Shown here piece after piece: positions 1 through 9,641 of a stretch of 64,000 nt of DNA (within the stretch, counting starts at the first letter, position 1; every line of letters starts with the position of its first letter). This stretch comes from Bathynomus jamesi (lineage: Eukaryota; Arthropoda; Malacostraca; Isopoda; Cirolanidae). The stretch is from contig JAJOZX010001726.1 in assembly GCA_023014485.1 (NCBI GenBank), forward strand, positions 1 to 64,000, read 5' to 3'. Position numbers and translations under genes: made by a program. The notes beneath the pieces are model-generated. The model ran no database searches and was not told where the DNA came from. It saw only the letters and a program-made list of their open reading frames with translations.

Positions 1-474
1 TTATACAGTAATAAGGTTCCATTATGATTACTGCAAGTCTATATGAACAGCTACACAATACAACTTTTTATGTACTAGTGAATTTGAACCAAAAGTAGAC
101 ATTACACAACCATCCTCCACATCCCTCATTCCCCTTCTCCACCCACCACTCTTGCGTATTATGTAACGATACTAATGAAGCTGTTTGTAGAGTCCGTGTG
201 CAGCTTTAAACCTGTACTAACTACGAATCTACACGATTATATAATATATAATATATATATATATATATATATTATATAATATAATATATATATTGACATT
301 GAGCGAGAAAAAGATTGAGACAGTGTGAGAGATAGCAAGGTAGAGGGCAGAGAGAGTTCGTGGGAAATGACTTATCGAGTGTTACACAAGAACTTGTTAA
401 CAGTTTCGATCTGAATAACAGTAACTGATTATCAGAACCACATAAGAGTAATCCACGGTTATACAAGCATAAAA

Positions 475-1360
475 TACAGGGTGTCCATAAATGATTACCC
501 TGAGAAAGCATGCTATAACTTTTAAATAAACCTCGTATTCAAACAGTTTTAATCATAAAGTAGATAAACATACAACGTTTTGATACTAGTTAATGAACTT
601 AATAAGCTTCCACATGTGCACCCCTAGTGGCACGTAAAATTTCTAAACGGTATTCACACTCACGCCACATTTCCAAATTTGTGGGTTAACTGATGCAATT
701 GCATCCGTAATGCGTTCTCGCAATGTCCTGATATCTGGAACAACTGTCGCATAAACCAAATCTTTAACATGACCCCAGAGAAATGTCAATAGCGAATTGT
801 TCACGTTTGGACGGTCATCAGGCTTCATTTCTTGAACAATTTGTACCTTGTAGGCGTGTAACTTCAAACGTTTTGTGTAACCACCTTGTGCACCGTAGAC
901 TTCGGTATCTTTAGTTGGCATGAAGCTTGTCTCACCGATTTCCTTGGGACCGTGTGAAAGCAGTTTGAATGTTTTCCACCGTCCCATCGGAAACTGATGT
1001 CTACCACTGCTCTTTCCCTTTTCCACGTTTCCAGTTTCCAAGAATTTTTTCATCCACGACTTAATTAACTTCACATCAGGTGGATTCTTTCCATACTTTG
1101 TTCTGAACCTTCGCTGAACACTGACAGTAGATTTTGTTTCTGCAAGCCACACAACACATTGTGCCTTCTTTGTCACAGACGCCATCTTAACTGAACAGCT
1201 ACTACAGCGCTCCTAGCGGCGAATGCGGTAGATGAAACACACCAGCACAGAAACTCTATGCGTGTACGAGATCACCTGTAAAAAGAAAACGGATGTAAGA
1301 TTCGTCATTAAAACATGAGAGCATACTGTTCTCAGGGTAAACATTTATGGACACCCTGTA
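475..1360 (-). mobile_element. mariner-like deletion derivative nested in the pogo-like element
   Basis: The 30-bp ends (475-504 and 1331-1360) are inverted repeats with one mismatch, starting TACAGGGTGTCCATAAATG, and TA is duplicated at each end as expected for Tc1/mariner insertion. The element is about 880 bp, shorter than an autonomous copy, and carries only an internally deleted transposase frame on the minus strand. It lies entirely inside the 1-2001 element, so it is the younger insertion. Confidence 0.85.
643..1185 (-). pseudogene. internally deleted mariner transposase (helix-turn-helix part plus C-terminal tail)
   Basis: An open frame of 180 codons starts MASVTKKAQ. Residues 1-60 resemble the N-terminal helix-turn-helix (DUF4817-like) of arthropod mariner transposases, with 'VQRRFRTKYGKNPPDVKLIKSW'-like spacing. 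Around residue 115 the protein passes abruptly to a tail (LLTFLWGHVKDLVYAT, then ITDAIASVNPQIW) that normally follows the last catalytic Asp. The region that should hold the catalytic triad is missing. The frame is therefore a deletion product without nuclease function, although it could in principle bind its own inverted repeats. It fills most of the element and is translated from the strand opposite the pogo fragment. Confidence 0.75.
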
Positions 1361-1601
1361 TTTATATATACTTATAAATTCATACAATATTATTATAATG
1401 TTTGTTAAATGACGTTGATGGGCCAAACCGTGGTGTTGACATGGTTACTTGCTGTCTCCGTCCAGGAGAGACTGCATATGGGCGTGTCAGTGGAAACCAT
1501 ATGGTGACGGTTGCATGAAGCAGGATATCACCATCGGTTTCTGGCTGATGCCTATTAAGAGTGTTTTCCAACGTAAATGAATCTCTCGGTAAGATAGATT
1601 T

Positions 1602-1726
1602 GAAGCTCTCTGCACTGAAACCTATTCATGCTAAATGGATTGTGTCTGCATGGGATAACCTACACAAAGACCATTCGGAAGGGTTGGGAAATTAGCGGCA
1701 TTCATGACATTCTTGTTATACAGTAA
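1602..1726 (+). pseudogene. C-terminal fragment of a pogo-like DDE transposase
   Basis: Forward translation gives LKPIHAKWIVSAWDNL followed, after a one-base frame shift near 1675, by KGWEISGIHDILVIQ and a stop at 1724-1726. Both pieces resemble the end of the DDE domain of pogo/Tigger-type transposases, where a 'KPLHAKW' segment precedes a 'GWxxAGI' segment. Nothing of the catalytic core is readable upstream: 1361-1600 is AT-rich sequence without a convincing frame. The match is short, so family membership is likely but not certain. Confidence 0.45.
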
Positions 1727-2001
1727 TAATACAATATAATTTAAAATGTTTTTACTGCTTTTACTTTACAATGTTTTATTACAATATACTGAATTTACTT
1801 TTCAAATAAAGTATTTTAATGATCTAAGTTTTATTTTCTTACTATTTTCGAAAGATTAGTTTAAATTGTCAAATTTTCGTCTGCTGTAAACTATAGCCGA
1901 ACATTTCGCAGTCACTACAAGTATATAAAAAGTTCTATTGTATCATAGTAGCTGTTCATATAGATTTGCAGAAATCATAATGGAACCTTAATACTGTATA
2001 A

Positions 2002-3074
2002 GACTAGTAAACTACATGGAGTTCAATGCTGTTCACGATCATATTAATTGTTTATCTTTATGAACACAGACATTACATTATAATTACCTGTGTCAATGAC
2101 TGCACATTCAATTGTCCTTTAGATATACACGGTGTTTCAGGTCGACCCTATAAGAAACGACGAAGTATACTATGTTGTTTTACACTTCATATTAGTTGCG
2201 GAATTACTATAACAAACTTCAAATACAAACTACAAATTCCGTCAATGTAGTTTATGCATAAATTTGTCAGCTTGATAATATGATAGTTTAAATTCATACT
2301 TAATTTATTAATTGACTTTCAATTTTTGGTTAGTTATAAATATTAGATATTCGATAATATTAGATATTAGATATTATTATTTTGCAATTATAATTTTTTT
2401 ACATACACTTTTTTTGGACGAGTTTTTGCCACACTACTGTGTGTTACCAGGATGCAGGACGGGGACCCAACTCGTCTTGCATCCCACCAACCACTTTCCC
2501 CAACCACCACCCTTTGGAAAATAGTGTGCTTATGACATTATGTATTGTTGCATGAACAATTAATTATACAAATACACAACAGACATTGCTAGTTACATTA
2601 AAGATCAAATGAAGGCTGCACAAGTTTCAGTATTTGAACTGAATGAGGAGCAAATTGTGCTTCAAAAATAGCAATTTAGTAAATAATACACATCCGCATC
2701 CTCTGCGGATGCGGATCTGACATACATCACTACATTACATATGCGGGCAACTGTACATACGATTGACAAAAATTCGAATTAGAAAAAATCCACTCCTGAA
2801 TTTCTTAAATTTTTTGAGTGTTTGGGATTTTTTATTATATTATTAGTGTGATATGGTAAGCAGCAAAGACACATCTAAAAGTACATTTTTCACAGTTCAT
2901 GCACATTAAAAATATTTTGGACTTATCAATACAATACAATTTTCGTTATCTAATTTAATTTTATGTCAGTCGACAGCATAACTGTAAAAAGTTTGTTGTG
3001 AACAAGGTCATTCGTATTGTATCGAGATTTGTTTCCGTCCCATATTTTAATAATGTGACTATCGGCAACGCAAC
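2002..3074. other. non-coding AT-rich stretch
   Basis: No supportable gene. A 10-bp-stem hairpin at 2693-2717 (ATCCGCATCC, loop, GGATGCGGAT) resembles the GC-rich subterminal hairpins of some hAT elements, but no partner end was found. The rest is AT-rich with short direct repeats of ATTAGATATT near 2340-2375. Confidence 0.5.
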
Positions 3075-3169
3075 TTTTTTTGTATGCAGGTAGGTGGGGT
3101 CAAGGGCGAAAGCCCGCAAAAACGTTTCCCCTCATAGAAGAAGAAGAAGAGAGGCAAAATGAAGATCCA
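3075..3169 (-). mobile_element. 5'-truncated LINE tail, copy 1
   Basis: On the minus strand this 95-bp stretch ends in GCGGGCTTTCGCCCTTGACC and then a run of A (read as T at 3075-3081). It matches the 3' end of the LINE at 21714-25096 and the copy at 3942-4030, including the CGGGC..GCCC hairpin just before the A-tail. It is probably a severely 5'-truncated retroposed copy. The 5' boundary is approximate. Confidence 0.6.
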
Positions 3170-3941
3170 AATAGTGTATTTAATTAAGCTTTGATATAAA
3201 ATTAAATGTAGTTAGACCCAAATTGCATTTCCCTTTTCCCTCAAAGCCTCATACTTTCAAACTTGCTTACTAGTACTTACTTGAGCCGAGGATTACTTTA
3301 ATGTTTAAATGGCTAGTTGGCTACACTTGGCAAATAGAGCAGAATGCAATTAACATTATGGTCGTGATATTTTTTGTTAGTGACAGGGATAATTTTATGA
3401 AATTGATAAATTTGAAAGGAGTTACTTCTAAACAATAAATTTAATGTTAAAAATAAATTAATAAAGGTAAAAATGAACAAAATTCTCTTGATTTTAGCCG
3501 TAACATCTAAGAAGATATAAGATACAAGGAAAATATATATAAAAAGTAGTTTTGTAAAAAAAATTTTAACTGCATGTATCCAGTCTTTTCGATGGATTTT
3601 TTAATGGCAACATTTTACATTAGTGGTGTGAATGAGATAAATAGGTTTGAGCGTGATGCAAAGGAACTTCAATAGTAGCGTGATGAATGGGGGAATGCTC
3701 TGTGGAATGATGAGATCAAAACTGAACTTTCTTGAAATGAAAGGCGTATAGGTTCGTGAGATGGCGTATCCATGAAAAATTCCATCTCACTGTATCATTA
3801 AGACCGTGAAACATTGTGGTGCTTCCACAGACATATATATGGGATAGACCTATAGTTGAAACCTAAACTGTGAACGTTCAGACCTGCCTTCCAGACTCTA
3901 ACAAACCCCAAAATCTTTTCCACACGCTAGCTTCTACCAAG
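3170..3941. other. non-coding stretch between two LINE tails
   Basis: AT-rich sequence with no credible reading frame, repeat or RNA gene that I can see. Confidence 0.5.
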
Positions 3942-4030
3942 TTTTTTTTATGTAGGAAGGAGGGGGCAAGGGCGAACGCCCGCAAAAATCACCTCCCCAA
4001 TATGAGGAGGAGAGCCAAAATCAAGGTCTC
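3942..4030 (-). mobile_element. 5'-truncated LINE tail, copy 2
   Basis: A second copy of the same LINE 3' end, with the A-tail read as T at 3942-3949 and the conserved 'AGGGCGAACGCCC' hairpin. The trailing CCAAAATCAAGGTC at the 5' side also occurs in the long LINE copy near 21785-21801. Confidence 0.65.
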
Positions 4031-4255
4031 TCATGCCTACTATACCATTTTAATTATTTTATTTTTATAAATTTGAAAAGATTGTGTAATGTGTAAAATG
4101 CATGTATAATTTAGGGCATTCTGCGGCTATAGGGGTGATGTACAAAGTTTGGAATTCAATACCACACACATGTTTAATCAAGTCCATTTATTAACTGAAC
4201 AACACAAACAAAATTTTATTCAATTTGAGTAATATTTACTGGTCCCCAAGAGCCT
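4031..4255. other. left flank of the BEL element
   Basis: No gene seen. The last five bases (4251-4255, AGCCT) are repeated at 17380-17384 and form the target duplication of the BEL retrotransposon. Confidence 0.5.
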
Positions 4256-5039
4256 TGTGAAAAAAACTATATAGGGCTATGGGTTGATTGCCTGATACCC
4301 TCATCCGTTGGAAATTTCCAGCAGATTTCAGTGGAGAGTTAAACGACAAAAGCCCTATGTTTTTTCGTTAGAGAGTTATGAATATGTAGATCTTTAAAGG
4401 ACCTCTTTATATTTAATTGTTTATGGTAATTTTAGCGTCGGGATTTTAGATGCCTATATGTGAACGAAAAGAAATTGTCCCACCTTATTTTTGCTGGGTC
4501 TTAGTTTGCTTCGATGTAGGGCGTTACGATCCTTTTCGGTGTAGGGCCGCCACGATGGAGTTACGTGATGAGTTAACTTCTTGTAATAAATATAGGCAGT
4601 CACAATATAAACACTTTTACTCATAGGCCTATCCTTTTATGAGTATTAAGTTTATTATAAGGAATTTACTCAGAACTTTAGGGAAGACAAAAGCACATCC
4701 TCCCTGTTTAAAGCGTTCGCTGTACAATAAACAGCCCCGAGAGCCGTTCCTTCGCGTTGTATTTTCATTATTTGCCGATCTGGCAAAATTTTGTTTGGTC
4801 TACTTCTCTGTGGTAGACTAAACAATAAATTGGGTTTTCTTGTTGCTATGTGAGGCTCGATTCATACATACAGGTTCTTTGTACGTATGGCAATTATTTC
4901 ATTCCCAATAGGCTATGTCGCCAATCCCGAGACTATTTTGTATAGATATTTAATTCAATTAATTAATAATTTATATTTAATTATGAAATAAAGGTACCAC
5001 ATATGATACCATGTTGTGTGCGCGTATAGTTTTTCCATA
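4256..5039 (-). repeat. 3' LTR of the BEL element
   Basis: Near-identical to 16596-17379. The plus strand starts TGTGAAAAAAACTATATAGG and ends TTTTTCCATA. Differences from the partner LTR cluster in a few places, for example the ACTC/AGGC pair near 4620 and GAGGCTC/GGGGCCC near 4855. Confidence 0.93.
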
Positions 5040-5311
5040 TACTGGGGGGTGCCGGAGAAAAATTTGTATGTTATAGATCAAATTTTTTGACAAACTGTGT
5101 AAAACATATAAAAATGGATTAAAAGAATGAAGTAGGAAGTTAGGAAGAGAAAGGTTACTCAAGACCTATTTAAATATAAAAGTTCAAGAGGCTAGCTTCT
5201 CAAGTTTAGTTAAAGTTATGTCAATCAGTTTGACTCCCTTTAGGTATAGGAAATTTATGGAATTAAAGTAAAGTTATTAAATATTTTAACTTTGCTCAAT
5301 TTGTGTAAGGT
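5040..5311 (-). other. 3' untranslated part of the BEL element
   Basis: Between the end of the integrase frame and the 3' LTR. The segment beside the LTR is G-rich on the plus strand (CTGGGGGGTGCCGGAG), so it is C-rich in the transcript sense and not a classical polypurine tract. Confidence 0.5.
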
Positions 5312-6994
5312 TTATAAGTCACCAGTCTTAATTTTTTCTTGTAAAAGTTTTCTGGCTTTCAAAGCAGTCTTTCTTTGAGGCCTGTCTGGCTTAGTCTGAG
5401 TTACATCAGGTACATTGAGAGATTCCTCCCCAATAGTATCCTGATCCATCCTTTGGGGTAATGGTTCTAATTTAGCCCCACACTCCAAAGGATATAGTAA
5501 TGTGATATCTCTGGTGGTTTCACCAGTTGCTGTTTTCAGTTTTACAACCCTGGTAATTTCATCTTCACTAGTTTTGAGTTCCAAGACTTTTCCCATTGAC
5601 CAATGTTGTCTTGGTGTCTTGTCATGTATCAACACAATGTCCCCAATTTTGACTGAATCATTCCAATTTTGTTTTGTTAATTGTTTATGTCTTTCTCTAA
5701 GACTTGTTAAGTATTCTTCTCTCCATTTTGTTATAAATTGAGTTTTGATTTGTGTCAAATGTTGGTATTTTGTGTTGAGTTCTTTGAGTCCTATTTCCCA
5801 ATCTGGATCCTCTGTACTTTTATGTTCAGATTCTGGTAACATGTTTACTGTTTCTCCCTTAATTAGGTGGTTTGGTGAGAGAGGTTCTGGCTCATTAATA
5901 CCATCTCCCACATAAGTTAATGGTCTGTTGTTGACAACATTTTCAATTTCTGACAGAATAGTCATGAGTTCAAAAAGTTGTAGATGTTTGGTCCCAATAG
6001 TCTTTTTAAGGCAGTTCTTTACAGTCTGTATGTTTCTTTCCCAAATGGAACCATACCATGGTGTATTAACAGGAATGTACTTCCAGGTTATATTGTGTTT
6101 GATTAAATGAGTTTGTACTGTTTCACTGTCACAAATCTGATGAATAATTCTTTAACCAGATTTGAAGTATGTGGCATTGTCTGACCATATAGTTTTGGGT
6201 ACAGAATTGTGTGCACAAAATCGTCTGAAAGCAGCAATAAAAGCTTCTGCTGTCAGATCTACTATGTCTAGACATATGGCACGTGTGGCAGCACAGGTGA
6301 AGAGTACAATGTACGCTTTGTATTCCTTTGAATCCATTTTGTCTCCAAAACTCACATTTACCGCTCCAGTGTAGTCAATACCCGTGGTTTCAAATGGCCG
6401 AGTAAATGTTACTCGTTCCACAGGTAGGTCTGGAGGGCTTGGGGTCTTAAAGGGTCGTGAATGGATACGTTTACAAGGAATGCATGTGTTTAAAATTTTC
6501 TTTGTTTCAGTTCTACCCTTTGGTAGCCAGTAAGTTTTCTCAGCTCCGTCAGGGTTTGTGGGACCCCCATGTGGTGTATTTTGTTATGGATATCCCTGAT
6601 GATGAGATTTGTGAAGTGATTACTCCTCGGAAGAAGAATTGGGTGCTTAGAGTTGTAAGTCAAAGTTGACTTGTTAAGCCTTCCTTTACACCTTATCAGA
6701 CCCTCTGTATCCAGGTACAGATTTAGATCCATGACAAGTGAAGGAATTCCTTTGTTTAATGTGTTACTGGACCTAAGATACTTCAACTCCTTGTCAAATT
6801 CTGAAGTTTGTATCTGTCTGAGCCAGAGTTTTGTTGCAGTTTCTGTTAAGTTAGAAAAGGCCTTCTGAGGACAGTGTTTGAGAAGGTAGCTATTGACAAA
6901 CTTGCAGCAATAGACTGTAATTCTCAAGAGTTTGTTGAGGTCTGAATAATGTTTATAGTCAAATATAGGTTTGTCTTCAGTGATCTTTTCAGTT
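5312..6994 (-). pseudogene. BEL integrase (zinc domain, catalytic core, C-terminal domain)
   Basis: Read from high to low coordinates. The zinc-binding part (6490-6927, 'IIRDIHNKIHH', with CIPC near 6470) is followed by the catalytic core and then a C-terminal DUF5641-like segment (5312-5965). Core motifs visible are GIDYTGAV, WSDNATYF and YGSIWERNIQ, giving the D, D and E of the DDE triad. The enzyme would insert the cDNA copy into the genome. A frame shift lies near 6540 and an in-frame TAA at 6152-6154, so no complete product is possible. The upstream end at 6994 is where the hAT element split the gene; RNase H sequence resumes at 11849. Confidence 0.85.
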
Positions 6995-7554
6995 GTCGTA
7001 GATAGGGATGTGCCGGATAACAGCTATTATCCGGTATCCTGTATCCGGCCGGATAGATGTCAGTATCCGGCCGGATAGCCGGATATTTATGATAGTCTTT
7101 TTTGTAATGGGAATACCATCTGGGCCCGCCCCTTTCCAATCTTAGCTTGCATAGCCTTTAGCTAGCAAAAGTTGAATATAGTTGTACAAAAATCTAAAAT
7201 TAAAATAATTGATAAATAAGCATGTACCACTACTAGTATGTAACTATATTAACACTGCTAAAAAGGCAAAATGTTTGGTCCAGCTAAAAGTGTGACGCAT
7301 AGCTAAGATCCCAGCTTCCCTTACTTTTTAATTTTTATTTTTATTTTTTATTTTTATATATATTGCAAATTACAATATGAAAAAATATGAATTAGCGAAA
7401 CCTTTTATTAAGATTTGAGATATAAAAATAAAACATATAGCCTAATCAAATATACAAGTAAGGTAAGTGAAATTATTAAAATAGCAAAACCTTAAAAAGT
7501 AAAAACTCACATTAAACAATAAAAATTAATACTATGTTCAAGACACTAGATTCA

Positions 7555-9500
7555 CAAGTTTAAATCAAATTTTCGTCCATTGTGATGGATAAAAAGAAGC
7601 ATCTCCCCTTGCTTTGGTAGCAAAGTACTTCTTTTTTCTTCAAAAATATTTCCATATTCGGAAAACATTCTTTCTGAGAAAACTGAAGATGCTGGTGTCA
7701 CTAGCCATTTAGAGCAATTTTCTTGAGAGATGGACAGGATTCTTCATTTTTCCAAATTTCAAGTGGAGATAGTCGTCTGTCTGATATGGTTTTTTTTTGC
7801 ATATTGCTCAATTTCCTCTGCTATTTCTGCGAATGAAGCCATCTTGCGGCTTTTTTAAAACTTTTTCTCACCAGGTATCTTTTCTGAATTTTCTTGTGTT
7901 AGTTCCCTGAAACAAGCAGAGAGTGGATCATCATCAAACTTTGCCTTTTTTCTTCCTGTTGAGGAGGAAGAAGAATTAGAATCGTCGCTGCTGTGAGCCT
8001 GTTCTTCAAAATATTTATCTCTAATTTTCTCTAGGTTGTTTATTTCATTTATTTCTTCAATTAACCATGTCTTAATATTTTCCTTTTGTTGATCTTTGAA
8101 AAACAAAAATTTAAATCGTGGATCAATGACAGTTGCTAGAGCATACTTCCGATTTGTTAAGACATTTAGACACTCTTTTTTCATTGCTTTCATTGGCAAA
8201 AAATCGTGACCGCAATGACTTCAACAGTTCATCTTTTGTAGTTTGGACTCCTTGATCATCCTGGCCAATTTTTGAAAGAAACCTTTCAAGCACGCACATG
8301 TTTGGGATAACAGTAGAGAGTAAACTATATTCTGTACTCATTTCTTGGGTGAGTTTAAAAAATGGCTGTAAAAGCTTTAAAAGATTTTCAATCAAGTGCC
8401 ACTCATTAGATGAAATAACAAGTAATTCATTATGATCAGCAAGGTATATTTGAACTGATTTTTTCAACTTAACCATACGTTCTAGCATCAAATAAGATGA
8501 GTTCCAGCGCGTTAAAACATTGTACCAATAGAAGAGGAACATGACCCTGTTGTGTTTGGAGAGCTTTAAATTCAGAAGTAGCCAGTGGGGAGTGGTTAAA
8601 ATGTGTCACTAAACGTCGACACTTTGCCAAAAGATCTTTTATAGATCGTTGAGCCATTAATGCATCATTCACCACTAGCTGTAGCAAATGAATTGAACAG
8701 TGAACAGAAGGTATTTCCCCAAGGTCACATCCCAAAGCTATGTTAGAAGCTCCATCTCTGACCAATATATTACGCCTTGATCTGTCAATATTCCATGATT
8801 GCCACATAGATTGCAATTTGTCCGCTATATTAATTCCTGTATGCGATCCTGAAAAATGAGCTGAATGCAATACTGCATTACAATGAGTGTAGTCATTCAT
8901 GATCCAATGACCTGACAAGGAAATGAATGATTCATTTGAAGAAGAGCAGGTCCAAATATCGGAAGTGAAGCTAATGTATTTCCTTTCTTTCAATTTATTC
9001 ATAACAATTTCTTTGAGTTCTTCATAGATTTTGGGTATGACTTTTTCTGAAAAATATGTTCGATTTGGTAGCAAATACCTTGGCTGTACGTGGGCCATCA
9101 GTCCTATAAAGCCATCTTGTTCAACTAAACTAAAAGGATGGTTGTCCAATGCCATCATTAATCCTATCTTTTTATGTAAAGCTTGAGCTTTTGAGTCATT
9201 TATATCCCATATTTTCTTAAAGGAAAAACTTTCTTCTAACGTGAGTTGCTTTTCCATAGCAACTAATTTTTTCTCCTTCGGAGCCATTGAGGTGGTCGCT
9301 ATAGGTTGATTTTGATTTTCAGATGATTTGTTAAGTTGAGACACTTCTTTATATTCTTTTGAATGCAGCATCTTTGCATGATTGTGCAAAGGTTTTGTGC
9401 TATAGCACCTAGCACCCAATTTCTCTGATCCCCTTTTAATCTGTTTGGAACATAGGGAGCAAATAGCTATCGTTGGATTAGTCTCATGTATTGTAAATAT
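7555..9500 (-). pseudogene. hAT transposase, ZBED-like, frame-shifted
   Basis: The N-terminus shows a BED zinc finger (CSLCSKQI, then HNHAKMLH at about 9470-9360). The long frame 8469-9419 carries the RNase H-like core with 'FTSDIWTCSSSNESF' (first Asp) and 'RDGASNIALG' (second Asp), and a conserved C-x2-H pair in CSIHLLQL. The frame shifts near 8540, again near 8190 and several times between 7855 and 7700. The hAT dimerisation end is readable at about 7740-7560 as TPASSVFSERMFSEYGN. The protein would cut and paste the surrounding element. The copy is dead because of the frame shifts. No start Met is clear; the boundary at 9500 is set by the zinc finger. Confidence 0.82.
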
Positions 9501-9641
9501 TTTACAAATAAAACTAGGTAGCCATTTTAGGGGGTAAATAATGTTAAAATATTGCTGTAAGCCTGTAACTAATACTAACTAGCTATATAGCTGTATGATT
9601 TAGGCAATGAAACAATCCTGAAAAGGATAAAATATAGGTAA

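Larger units (their letters stand above)
1..2001. mobile_element. pogo-like DNA transposon remnant with 53-bp terminal inverted repeats
   Basis: Bases 1-53 are the reverse complement of 1949-2001 with three mismatches, so the window starts almost exactly at the end of an inverted-repeat element. The ends read TTATACAGTAATAAGG, which fits a TA target site followed by CAGTAATAAGG. Just inside the right end is a decayed fragment resembling the C-terminal part of a pogo-like transposase (1602-1726). A mariner derivative sits inside (475-1360). The left flank is outside the window, so the target duplication cannot be checked. The pogo assignment rests on the short protein fragment and is tentative. 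Confidence 0.65.

Noticed and set aside
2026..2524. Small plus-strand frames in the AT-rich stretch
   Set aside because: Short, low-complexity and without any recognisable domain.
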